Shown here one piece after another: positions 1 to 5,404 of a stretch of DNA of 12,151 nt. Position numbers and translations under genes: made by a program. How positions within the stretch are numbered: position 1 is the first letter of the stretch; each line of letters opens with the position of its first letter. The stretch comes from Chitinophagaceae bacterium (GTDB lineage: Bacteria; Bacteroidota; Bacteroidia; Chitinophagales; Chitinophagaceae), in assembly GCA_003167015.1 (NCBI GenBank), contig PMUF01000600.1:1-12151 (forward strand). The letters are read 5' to 3'. The notes beneath the pieces are model-generated. The model was not told the origin of the DNA. It saw nothing but the letters and a program-made list of their open reading frames with translations, and did not search any database.

Positions 1-299
1 TGGTGGCTTCGAATACGACGATCAGCAGGGAAGGGTTGGTGACGCCGGCGGAGCGTCTGGAGGCTATCGGGGCGGGCGGGTTGAGCGGGGCGCCGTTGCG
101 GGAGCGGGCGACGGAGGTAGTGCGGTATCTCGCAGCACAAACGGGAGGCCGCATTCCGATCATTGCTTCGGGTGGCATCTTTACGGGGGCCGATGCACGG
201 GAGAAGATAGACGCAGGGGCTGTGCTGGTGCAGGTGTGGACGGGGTTTATTTATGAAGGGCCTTTTATTGTGAGAAGGTTGTGTAGGGTGCTTTCCTGA
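1..299 (+). CDS. pyrD: Dihydroorotate dehydrogenase (quinone), C-terminal part, truncated by window start
   Basis: PyrD oxidises dihydroorotate to orotate in pyrimidine synthesis. The class 2 enzyme uses FMN, passes electrons to quinone and sits at the inner face of the membrane. Only the last 98 or so codons are present. The reading frame is open from base 3 with no start, so the gene begins before the window. Visible family motifs, in order, are NTTISR (substrate-side loop), GGLSG, IPIIASGGI and WTGFIYEGP; the last three are the FMN-phosphate binding segments of the TIM barrel. The usual YTGFIYEGP appears here with Trp for Tyr. The stop is TGA at 297-299. The next gene converges on it after only 12 bases, and no convincing terminator hairpin fits between them. 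Class 2 rather than class 1 is inferred from the FIYEGP ending. Confidence 0.95.
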   Translation, partial: VASNTTISREGLVTPAERLEAIGAGGLSGAPLRERATEVVRYLAAQTGGRIPIIASGGIFTGADAREKIDAGAVLVQVWTGFIYEGPFIVRRLCRVLS

Positions 300-311
300 G
301 ATCTTTTTGGC

Positions 312-725
312 TCAAGGGTAGTTTATTACATTATTATCCACTTTAATGCTATCATACGTTAAATCATATCTCTTCGTAATCAAATATTTTGAAGCTACTG
401 TCTGCCAGCCGTATTTTTGGAGCGTATCAACATTAAATAAAAAAATTTCTACCCATCCGCCTGTTTTAAAATTGGGCAGGAGATATACAGGAAACTCAAT
501 TTGATTTTGTTGAAAAGGGTAAATCAAAGAGCTATCCATATTATTTAGTATCGACGTGTCGGGGAACATAGTTGAATATGAATATCTAAAAGTGTCCTTC
601 GAATTATTTTGAATAAAGAAAGTGTATTTAGACAGAGAAACAGAACTTAAATCGCCGTGCTTGCACGTCGAAAAGGTTAGACTATACCCAACTCCTATCA
701 TTAGAAGTATTTTTAGCAACTTCAT
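312..725 (-). CDS. Small Bacteroidota-type lipoprotein-like protein of unknown function
   Basis: This 137-residue protein starts with a short basic and hydrophobic segment (MKLLKILLMIGVGYSLTFS) followed by Cys21. That looks like a signal peptide with a degenerate lipobox (FSTC rather than the usual L-A/S-G/A-C). The body contains FFIQNNSKDTF near residue 40, a FPDTSI motif, and a C-terminal block with VDTLQKYGW, LITKRYDLTYD and a final YP. I recall this C-terminal pattern (DTL..Y.W...Y.ILKRYDLS...YP) from a family of small uncharacterised Bacteroidota proteins; no function is known to me. The gene is clearly more AT-rich than its neighbours (21 G+C in bases 361-420), which suggests recent acquisition or relaxed selection. 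A poor promoter candidate, TTTG-N20-TAATTTC, lies at 761-791 on this strand. Confidence 0.72.
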   Translation of the reverse strand: MKLLKILLMIGVGYSLTFSTCKHGDLSSVSLSKYTFFIQNNSKDTFRYSYSTMFPDTSILNNMDSSLIYPFQQNQIEFPVYLLPNFKTGGWVEIFLFNVDTLQKYGWQTVASKYLITKRYDLTYDSIKVDNNVINYP

Positions 726-843
726 ATGGTATATAGTATTTGATTGAATGATGTAATGCTGAAATTATCTGTTTGCCATTATAAAAGCAAATTGCCCCAT
801 CGTATTTAACAAAGCCTTTGACCTGGCATTCACGAGCGGTTAA

Positions 844-853
844 CGGATATCCG
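844..853. promoter_or_regulatory. Perfect 10-bp palindrome in the terC promoter (possible operator)
   Basis: CGGATATCCG is its own reverse complement. It lies 10 bases upstream of the -7 element at 864-871, between the expected -33 and -7 regions, where a bound repressor would block RNA polymerase. A 10-bp palindrome is short enough to arise by chance, so its role as an operator is inference from position only. Confidence 0.25.
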
Positions 854-863
854 CGCCAAACCC

Positions 864-871
864 TATTTTTG
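864..871 (+). promoter_or_regulatory. Promoter -7 element for the TerC-family gene
   Basis: TATTTTTG matches the Bacteroidota -7 consensus TAnnTTTG at all fixed positions. It sits 20 bases before the ATG at 892, which leaves a leader of only about 14 bases if transcription starts about 7 bases downstream. No good -33 TTTG is visible; the -33 element is known to be less conserved. Confidence 0.55.
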
Positions 872-891
872 CTGCTCCTAACTTACCGCCC

Positions 892-1716
892 ATGCATGGA
901 TTGTTCAATCTGGCTTCTCTCGTTAGCCTGCTTACACTGGTGATGCTGGAGATCGTACTGGGGATCGATAATGTGATCTTCGTCTCCATCCTTATCATTA
1001 AGCTGCCGCCTGCGCGTCGGGTGGATGCCCGGCGGGTATGGATGATTGCCGGGATACTGATCCGTTCGGGGCTGCTGTTGTGCCTGGGGTCGCTGGTGGC
1101 GAGAGGAAACAAGGTATTGTTCTCTGTGGCCGGATACGGGTTCAGCATCCATGATCTGATCCTGCTGGCAGGGGGGCTTTTCCTCCTGTACAAGACGGTG
1201 GGAGAGTTACATAATAAATTGGAGGGCGACAAAGCGGAGGAAAAGACCAGCGGTGCGGGAGAGCAGACCAGTGGCGAAGGAGAGGAGACTATCGGCACCG
1301 GGGAGCAGGTGATCGACGCCCCGGAGGCCTCAGGGCGCTCTTTTTGGGCCATTGCCGGGCAGATCGTACTGGTAGATACCGTCTTTTCCTTCGACAGCAT
1401 CATCACTGCCATCGGGCTGGCGCAGCAGGTGGCTATTATGATCACGGCCGTCGTCATCGCTATGATCATTATGTTCTTTTTCTCCGGAAAGATCGCCGAT
1501 TTCATCAATCGCCGTCCTACGCTGAAGGTACTGGCCCTCTCTTTCCTGCTGATGGTAGGATTCAGCCTGTTGTTCGACGGACTGGAGCCCATTCACCATA
1601 CGCACATCGCCAAAGGCTATATTTATTTCTCCATGGTCTTTGCCTTCGGGGTGGAACTGCTGAACAGCCGGATCAAAAAGAAAGCAGCCAAAAGAAAAGT
1701 TCTGCCCAAAAAATAA
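892..1716 (+). CDS. TerC-family integral membrane protein
   Basis: TerC-family proteins are polytopic inner-membrane proteins linked to metal-ion handling, for example tellurite resistance and manganese export (Alx/MeeF-type). This one has 274 residues. The first conserved motif, EIVLGIDNVIF (residues 20-30), and its second-half counterpart, DTVFSFDSIITAIG (162-175), carry the paired acidic residues expected inside the membrane. About seven hydrophobic segments are visible, at roughly 10-36, 51-69, 76-100, 151-176, 179-198, 212-229 and 243-258. A hydrophilic acidic loop (about 110-148) separates the two halves and contains three 7-residue repeats. The C-terminus is strongly basic (IKKKAAKRKVLPKK). 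The ATG at 892 is the first in frame; the overlapping ATG at 896 is in another frame. No Shine-Dalgarno is seen, as is normal for the phylum. Substrate specificity cannot be read from the sequence. Confidence 0.93.
   Translation: MHGLFNLASLVSLLTLVMLEIVLGIDNVIFVSILIIKLPPARRVDARRVWMIAGILIRSGLLLCLGSLVARGNKVLFSVAGYGFSIHDLILLAGGLFLLYKTVGELHNKLEGDKAEEKTSGAGEQTSGEGEETIGTGEQVIDAPEASGRSFWAIAGQIVLVDTVFSFDSIITAIGLAQQVAIMITAVVIAMIIMFFFSGKIADFINRRPTLKVLALSFLLMVGFSLLFDGLEPIHHTHIAKGYIYFSMVFAFGVELLNSRIKKKAAKRKVLPKK
1246..1308 (+). repeat. Three in-frame 21-bp repeats in the TerC cytoplasmic loop
   Basis: Three consecutive 7-codon units encode TSGAGEQ, TSGEGEE and TIGTGEQ (residues 119-139). The DNA units share most positions (ACC-AGY-GGY-NNN-GGR-GAG-SAG pattern), so they probably arose by tandem duplication and then diverged. 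They lie in the hydrophilic loop between the two halves of the protein. Confidence 0.8.
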
Positions 1717-1754
1717 GCGGATTTTTTTACATTAGGGGACTAATACTTTATCAT

Positions 1755-2372
1755 ATGGCTACCACCGATCCCCGCATCGACGCCTATATCAAAAGTTCTG
1801 CCGACTTTGCAAGGCCCATTCTTGAACACCTGCGCAAACTCATCCACAAGGCGTGTCCCGGCGTCGTCGAGACCATTAAATGGAGCAGGCCTTTCTTCGA
1901 GTATGAAGGCGGTATGCTGTGTCATATTTCCGCTTTTAAGCAGCACTGCGCCGTCGGATTCTGGAATGCTCCGCTGCTGAAAGATCCGGCAGGTGTCCTG
2001 CATATCAAGGACAAGAATGCCATGGGGCATTTCGACCGGATCACTTCCCTGAAAGACCTGCCGGCGGACAAGGTCCTGATCGCATTGATCAAGGAAGCCG
2101 CTACACTAAACGAACAAGGGGTGAAAAAGCCGGCGCCGGCTAAGAAACAGGCGAAAGCCCCATTGCCGGTACCTCCCGCGCTGGCGTCAGCCCTGAAGAA
2201 AAACAAAAAGGCAGGCGAAGTCTTTGCAGCGTTTCCACCCTCCCACCGGCGTGAATACATCGAATGGATCACGGAGGCGAAGACAGACGAGACACGGGAC
2301 CGGCGTATCGCTACCACGTTGGAATGGCTGGTGGAAGGGAAATCCAGGAACTGGAAGTATGCGAAAAAGTAG
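1755..2372 (+). CDS. DUF1801 / YdeI-OmdA type protein
   Basis: This soluble protein of 205 residues has two recognisable parts. Residues 1 to about 118 resemble DUF1801 (YdhG-like, an SRPBCC-type fold), with typical features such as CPGVVETIKWSRPFF and FKQHCAVGFW. After a lysine/proline/alanine-rich linker (about 121-141) comes an OmdA-like tail (bacteriocin-protection, YdeI/OmpD-associated), with LKKNKKAGEVFAAFPPSHRREYIEWI and ETRDRRIATTLEWL as the hallmark segments. The biochemical role of the family is not established. The frame is open far upstream into terC, but the ATG at 1755 is chosen because homology starts there and the earlier frame is a shadow of terC. It follows terC by 38 bases and may be co-transcribed with it. 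Confidence 0.85.
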   Translation: MATTDPRIDAYIKSSADFARPILEHLRKLIHKACPGVVETIKWSRPFFEYEGGMLCHISAFKQHCAVGFWNAPLLKDPAGVLHIKDKNAMGHFDRITSLKDLPADKVLIALIKEAATLNEQGVKKPAPAKKQAKAPLPVPPALASALKKNKKAGEVFAAFPPSHRREYIEWITEAKTDETRDRRIATTLEWLVEGKSRNWKYAKK

Positions 2373-2382
2373 GCGGCGTTTT

Positions 2383-2406
2383 CCGAATTAATAATTAATT
2401 TTTCGG
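2383..2406. terminator. Weak AT-rich inverted repeat after the DUF1801/OmdA-type gene
   Basis: CCGAA at 2383-2387 pairs with TTCGG at 2402-2406, and AATTAAT/ATTAATT pairs inside it around one central A. It starts 10 bases after the stop at 2372 and sits between convergent genes. There is no run of T after the hairpin beyond TTT within it, so terminator activity is uncertain. Confidence 0.3.
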
Positions 2407-2416
2407 GTCTCGGAAG

Positions 2417-2444
2417 TTGCGTTCGGTCGCAAACCCTATCTTTA
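2417..2444 (+). promoter_or_regulatory. Promoter-like element without an obvious gene
   Basis: TTG at 2417-2419, a 17-base spacer and TATCTTTA at 2437-2444 (7 of 8 to TAnnTTTG) make a plausible Bacteroidota promoter on +. The ten bases at 2430-2439 (CAAACCCTAT) are identical to 857-866 in the terC promoter. Downstream there is no recognisable + strand gene; transcription would run into the 3' end of rsmE in antisense. Confidence 0.4.
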
Positions 2445-2525
2445 CTTCGTCTAAATTTGTAAGCCCAGCGGACAACAGGTTGGTCATGCAATCTGTTGCC
2501 GTCTGGCACCAGCCGGCCGCCGGCA

Positions 2526-3287
2526 TTACCCGATGCAAAGCAGGGTGGCGGCTACTACTCCGGCCGTCTCTGTCCGAAGGCGGTTGTCTCCCAACGTTAC
2601 CGGTACAAATCCTTCTTTCAATGCCAGTGCTACCTCTTCAGGAGAAAAGTCCCCTTCGGGTCCGATGAGGATCAATGATGATGTGGCGGGTGGGCCTGAT
2701 GCGGCTGAAGCGGAAGCGGGCGGCCCGACGGGTATTTGACGGCGGCGCCAGGCGGCCAGGTCTTCGGTCGGGCGGGGCTCTTCCAGACAGTGGGCAATCA
2801 GACGGTCAGCGTATTTAGCCTCCTTCACCCATTGGGAAAACGGAGTGGGCGCCCGGAGGACCGGCAACCAGGTTTGCTGGGATTGCAGCAGGGCGCTGAC
2901 CAGGATATGCTGCAGGCGGTCCTGGCGGGTGTGCTGGCGTTCAGTACGCTCGCAGATCAGGGGGATGATCCCGGTGACGCCGATCTCCGTCGCTTTCTCC
3001 AGGAACCATTCGAAGCGGGAAGCATTCTTCAGCGGTGAGATGGCAATAGAAACCTTTTGTTCTTTCGGCGGAAGGGTTTGTGCCGAAAGGATCTTGACGA
3101 CGCATTTCTTCTTATGACTGTCCAGGATGGATGCGGTCAGCAGGGCGCCTTTTCCATCGGTCAGTTGCAGCGGATCGCCGGTTTTCATCCGCAGTACCTG
3201 GATGGCATGGCGAGAATTATCTTCATCTAATACAACCTCTTGCTGTTCAGCACTATAGGAGGGAATATAGAAAAAGGGTAGTGCCAT
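2526..3287 (-). CDS. rsmE: 16S rRNA (uracil1498-N3)-methyltransferase RsmE
   Basis: RsmE methylates U1498 in helix 44 of 16S rRNA in the 30S subunit, using S-adenosylmethionine. The protein has 253 residues, a normal length. The N-terminal part (about 1-72) is the PUA-like RNA-binding domain, and the rest is a SPOUT (trefoil-knot) methyltransferase domain. Signature segments are FEWFLEKATEIGVTGIIPL (about 91-110), LILIGPEGDFS (205-215; most homologues have GPEGGFS) and the knot motif NRLRTETAG (235-243). A low-complexity stretch rich in Pro, Ala and Ser (about 186-204) is inserted just before the GPEG motif. The ATG is 17 bases downstream of the dnaB stop, so the two genes are probably co-transcribed. 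Confidence 0.95.
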   Translation of the reverse strand: MALPFFYIPSYSAEQQEVVLDEDNSRHAIQVLRMKTGDPLQLTDGKGALLTASILDSHKKKCVVKILSAQTLPPKEQKVSIAISPLKNASRFEWFLEKATEIGVTGIIPLICERTERQHTRQDRLQHILVSALLQSQQTWLPVLRAPTPFSQWVKEAKYADRLIAHCLEEPRPTEDLAAWRRRQIPVGPPASASAASGPPATSSLILIGPEGDFSPEEVALALKEGFVPVTLGDNRLRTETAGVVAATLLCIG

Positions 3288-3304
3288 GGGCGTTTGTAAG
3301 TCGA

Positions 3305-4879
3305 TCAGAACGGTGTTTCATCGTCGTCCATCGGCAGGTCCTTCATCCGGCTGCCAGCCTGGATATACAGCTTTCCCCCGCCACCGCCTTCATTATCCTG
3401 TACGGGTTTCCAACTGCCGCCGGCCGGCATACCGATGCCGCCGAAGTCGTCTTCGCCGTATTCGGTGAATTTCTGGATATGAAGGAGGGCCCTGAGCTTG
3501 ATGGTTTCAAGAGATCCATTACGATGCTTGGCGATCTTGACGTGTGTCTCGCCCTTATTGCTTTCACCCATTTCGTTGGCGGTGATACCATAATACTCGG
3601 GACGGTACAGGAACATGACCATATCGGCGTCCTGCTCGATAGCACCCGATTCACGCAGGTCACTCAGTTGGGGGATCTTCTCCCCTTCCTTTCGGGATTC
3701 CACGGCGCGGGAGAGCTGGGAAAGAGCGATGATAGGCACCTGCAGCTCTTTGGCGAGCCCTTTGAGATCGCGCGAGATGCGGCTGATCTCCTGCTCACGA
3801 TTGCCGTTTTTATTATCGCCGGCGCCGCTCATCAGCTGCAGATAGTCAATGATGATAAAACCGACATTGTGCTTGTTCTTCAGCCGGCGGCATTTGGCAC
3901 GCAACTCGAAAATGTTGAGCGCCGGGGTATCGTCGATGAAGATCGGGGCTTTGGCCAGCCTGTCGATCCCCTTCTTGTACAATTGTTTCATTTCATGCTC
4001 TTCCAGCCGGCCCCGGGCGATCTTTTCCATTAAGATCTCGCTTTCGGCGCTGAGGATACGCTGTACCAGCTGGGCGGAGCCCATTTCCAGGCTGAAGAAG
4101 GCGACGGGAGTGGGCTTGGTCGGATGTAGAGCGGCATTCCGGGCCAGGTTGAGCGCGAAAGCAGTCTTACCGACGGCAGGCCGGGCTGCAAGGATGACCA
4201 GATCGGTAGGCTGCCAGCCGTAGGTGATCTTGTCCAGGCTGGGAAAGCCGCTGGGTACGCCGGTGATCTCGTCTTGCTTATGCCGGAGGTCTTCGATCCG
4301 GGCGATGGTTTTGACCAACACCGTGTCGATGCTGTCGAAGTTCTTGCGAAGGTGATTATTGGTAATCTCGAAAAGCTTGCTTTCCGCGTCATCCAGCAGG
4401 TCGAATACGTCGGTACTGTCCTCGTAGGCGTCACCGATGATCTCGCCGCTGATGCGGATCAGTTCGCGTTGGATGAATTTCTGCAGGATAATGCGGGCAT
4501 GCGTCTCGATATTAGCGGAAGAAACGACGGCATTCGTGAGTTTGGTCACGTAATAGGGGCCGCCGATGATGTCGAGTTCCTGCCGGAATTTCAATTCTTC
4601 CACGACGGTGAGAATGTCGATCGGCTGGCTTTTCTGAGCCAGGCCCTGCATGGCGCGGTAGATGCGCTGGTGCCCTTCCAGGTAGAAACACTCCGGCTTG
4701 AGGATTTCCACCACTGTGTCGAAGGCACTCTTTTCCAACATTATAGCCCCTAATACGGCCTCTTCCAGTTCCTTGGCCTGGGGGGGGACTTTGCCGTATA
4801 CCATGGTGCTAAGGTCCACCGAAGGCTTGCGCCTTACCTTATTGCGGTCCTTATTCAAATTCAGGTTAGTAAGATCCAT
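3305..4879 (-). CDS. dnaB: Replicative DNA helicase DnaB
   Basis: DnaB is the ring-shaped hexameric helicase that unwinds DNA at the replication fork. With the chosen start the protein has 524 residues. The N-terminal DnaB domain runs from about 30 to 130, followed by the linker and the RecA-like ATPase domain (about 190-470). The Walker A motif is ARPAVGKTAF (residues 232-241), Walker B is IIIDYLQLM (342-350), and SQLSR (387-391) is the conserved sensor segment. No intein interrupts the P-loop, although dnaB is a common intein site. The C-terminal tail is glycine-rich and acidic (GGGGG, then MDDDETPF). ATG at 4879 (MDLTNLNLNK) is preferred over an in-frame ATG eight codons upstream because homologues begin with MDLTN as I recall them. 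The gene lies next to a cluster of DnaA-box-like sites. Confidence 0.97.
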   Translation of the reverse strand: MDLTNLNLNKDRNKVRRKPSVDLSTMVYGKVPPQAKELEEAVLGAIMLEKSAFDTVVEILKPECFYLEGHQRIYRAMQGLAQKSQPIDILTVVEELKFRQELDIIGGPYYVTKLTNAVVSSANIETHARIILQKFIQRELIRISGEIIGDAYEDSTDVFDLLDDAESKLFEITNNHLRKNFDSIDTVLVKTIARIEDLRHKQDEITGVPSGFPSLDKITYGWQPTDLVILAARPAVGKTAFALNLARNAALHPTKPTPVAFFSLEMGSAQLVQRILSAESEILMEKIARGRLEEHEMKQLYKKGIDRLAKAPIFIDDTPALNIFELRAKCRRLKNKHNVGFIIIDYLQLMSGAGDNKNGNREQEISRISRDLKGLAKELQVPIIALSQLSRAVESRKEGEKIPQLSDLRESGAIEQDADMVMFLYRPEYYGITANEMGESNKGETHVKIAKHRNGSLETIKLRALLHIQKFTEYGEDDFGGIGMPAGGSWKPVQDNEGGGGGKLYIQAGSRMKDLPMDDDETPF

Positions 4880-4905
4880 ATGAGTAAACCGTCCAGAAAA
4901 CAATT

Positions 4906-4913
4906 AAAAAATA
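4906..4913 (-). promoter_or_regulatory. Possible -7 element for dnaB
   Basis: Read on the minus strand this is TATTTTTT, 7 of 8 to TAnnTTTG, 26 bases upstream of the ATG at 4879. A TTTG lies 14 bases further upstream, which is closer than the usual spacing of about 19. A single T-rich match is weak evidence. Confidence 0.3.
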
Positions 4914-4970
4914 GGTTGTCGAGTATCCAAATGTCCCGTTGCGGGGGCTGGACTCATCGGGTTAGTTTTC

Positions 4971-4988
4971 GGCTATGCTGGCTATGCT
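4971..4988. repeat. Tandem 9-bp direct repeat upstream of dnaB
   Basis: GGCTATGCT occurs twice back to back at 4971-4979 and 4980-4988, with no mismatch. A small dyad, AACAT (5011-5015) and ATGTT (5023-5027), lies just beyond. No function can be assigned. The surrounding stretch from 4914 to 5080 holds no supportable gene. Confidence 0.5.
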
Positions 4989-5080
4989 TTTATTAAGATA
5001 TTGTTACGTCAACATGAACAGAATGTTACCCCTTTGAGTCAGGAGGGCGAATATAAAGCTAGCGATCTTCACCATACTGA

Positions 5081-5107
5081 TTTTTCTTTTTCTATATTTT
5101 TCCTATA
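5081..5107. other. T-rich direct repeats, possible DNA-unwinding element
   Basis: TTTTTC occurs three times (5081-5086, 5087-5092, 5097-5102). The longer units TTTTTCTATA (5087-5096) and TTTTTCCTATA (5097-5107) form a near-perfect direct repeat. The block is the most AT-rich part of the dnaB upstream region and directly adjoins the row of DnaA-box-like motifs that begins at 5109. AT-rich repeats beside DnaA boxes are what a replication-origin unwinding element looks like. Acting as one here is inference. Confidence 0.35.
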
Positions 5108-5108
5108 G

Positions 5109-5226
5109 AAATTCACGAGGTTATTCACAGGATTTGCCGGTTTTCGCACACTAACTGCCGAGCTATCCACAATTTAAAAAAGTTTTCAGCTTTTTCCCGG
5201 TTTAAATTCACACCATCTGTGCACAA
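5109..5226 (+). promoter_or_regulatory. Phased cluster of DnaA-box-like motifs upstream of dnaB
   Basis: Compared with the DnaA box TTATNCACA, this 118-base stretch holds TTATTCACA at 5121-5129 (full match to TTATNCACA), CTATCCACA at 5163-5171 (one mismatch), and weaker copies TTTCGCACA at 5142-5150, AAATTCACA at 5204-5212, CTGTGCACA at 5217-5225 and AAATTCACG at 5109-5117. All read in the same direction. The CACA ends at 5129, 5150 and 5171 are exactly 21 bases apart and the next is 41 further, i.e. about two and four helical turns. The region lies between the dnaB start and the terminator of the next gene, with no coding sequence. It could be a DnaA-controlled promoter region, a DnaA-binding reservoir or an origin. 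Visible G excess on the + strand to both sides argues against a conventional bidirectional origin. Confidence 0.45.
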
Positions 5227-5305
5227 AGATTTAGGGATAAATATTTTGCCAGGATAGTGAAACTACAGAATGCCATTTGGCCCTGTTTGGTGGGAATTTC
5301 GATGT

Positions 5306-5349
5306 AAAAAAAGCAGGCCGGCGCTGACTTTTAGCCTATCGCCGGCCTG
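5306..5349 (-). terminator. Intrinsic terminator of the DUF6600-type lipoprotein gene
   Basis: On the minus strand CAGGCCGGCG (5349-5340) pairs perfectly over 10 bp with CGCCGGCCTG (5323-5314) across a 16-base loop, followed by C, one more unpaired base and seven T (5312-5306). This is a textbook rho-independent terminator, 55 bases past the stop codon at 5405-5407. The stretch 5350-5404 between them contains only a small TCCGC/GCGGA hairpin at 5358-5370. Confidence 0.9.
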
Positions 5350-5404
5350 TTTCGATGTCCGCGAGGCGGAATAATCACTATTCTGGTCCCCTTGTTTTAT
5401 TGTT

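Noticed and set aside
840..1592. 250-codon open frame on - opposite terC
   Set aside because: terC on + has clear family motifs over the same bases; the minus frame is serine/arginine-rich shadow sequence.
1344..1754. Upstream extension of the DUF1801/OmdA-type gene into terC
   Set aside because: The frame is open but translates to histidine/arginine-rich shadow sequence of terC; homology begins at the ATG at 1755.
3131..4033. 300-codon open frame on + opposite dnaB
   Set aside because: It lies antisense to the conserved ATPase domain of dnaB and shows no recognisable protein features. Long antisense frames are expected in GC-rich coding DNA.
4201..4260. Intein in DnaB
   Set aside because: DnaB is a frequent intein host, but the Walker A motif and the flanking sequence are continuous and the protein has normal length.
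4931..4996. 22-codon frame on + in the dnaB upstream region
   Set aside because: There is no promoter or conservation clue, and its Cys/Trp-rich composition is unlike a typical leader peptide. It overlaps the tandem 9-bp repeat.
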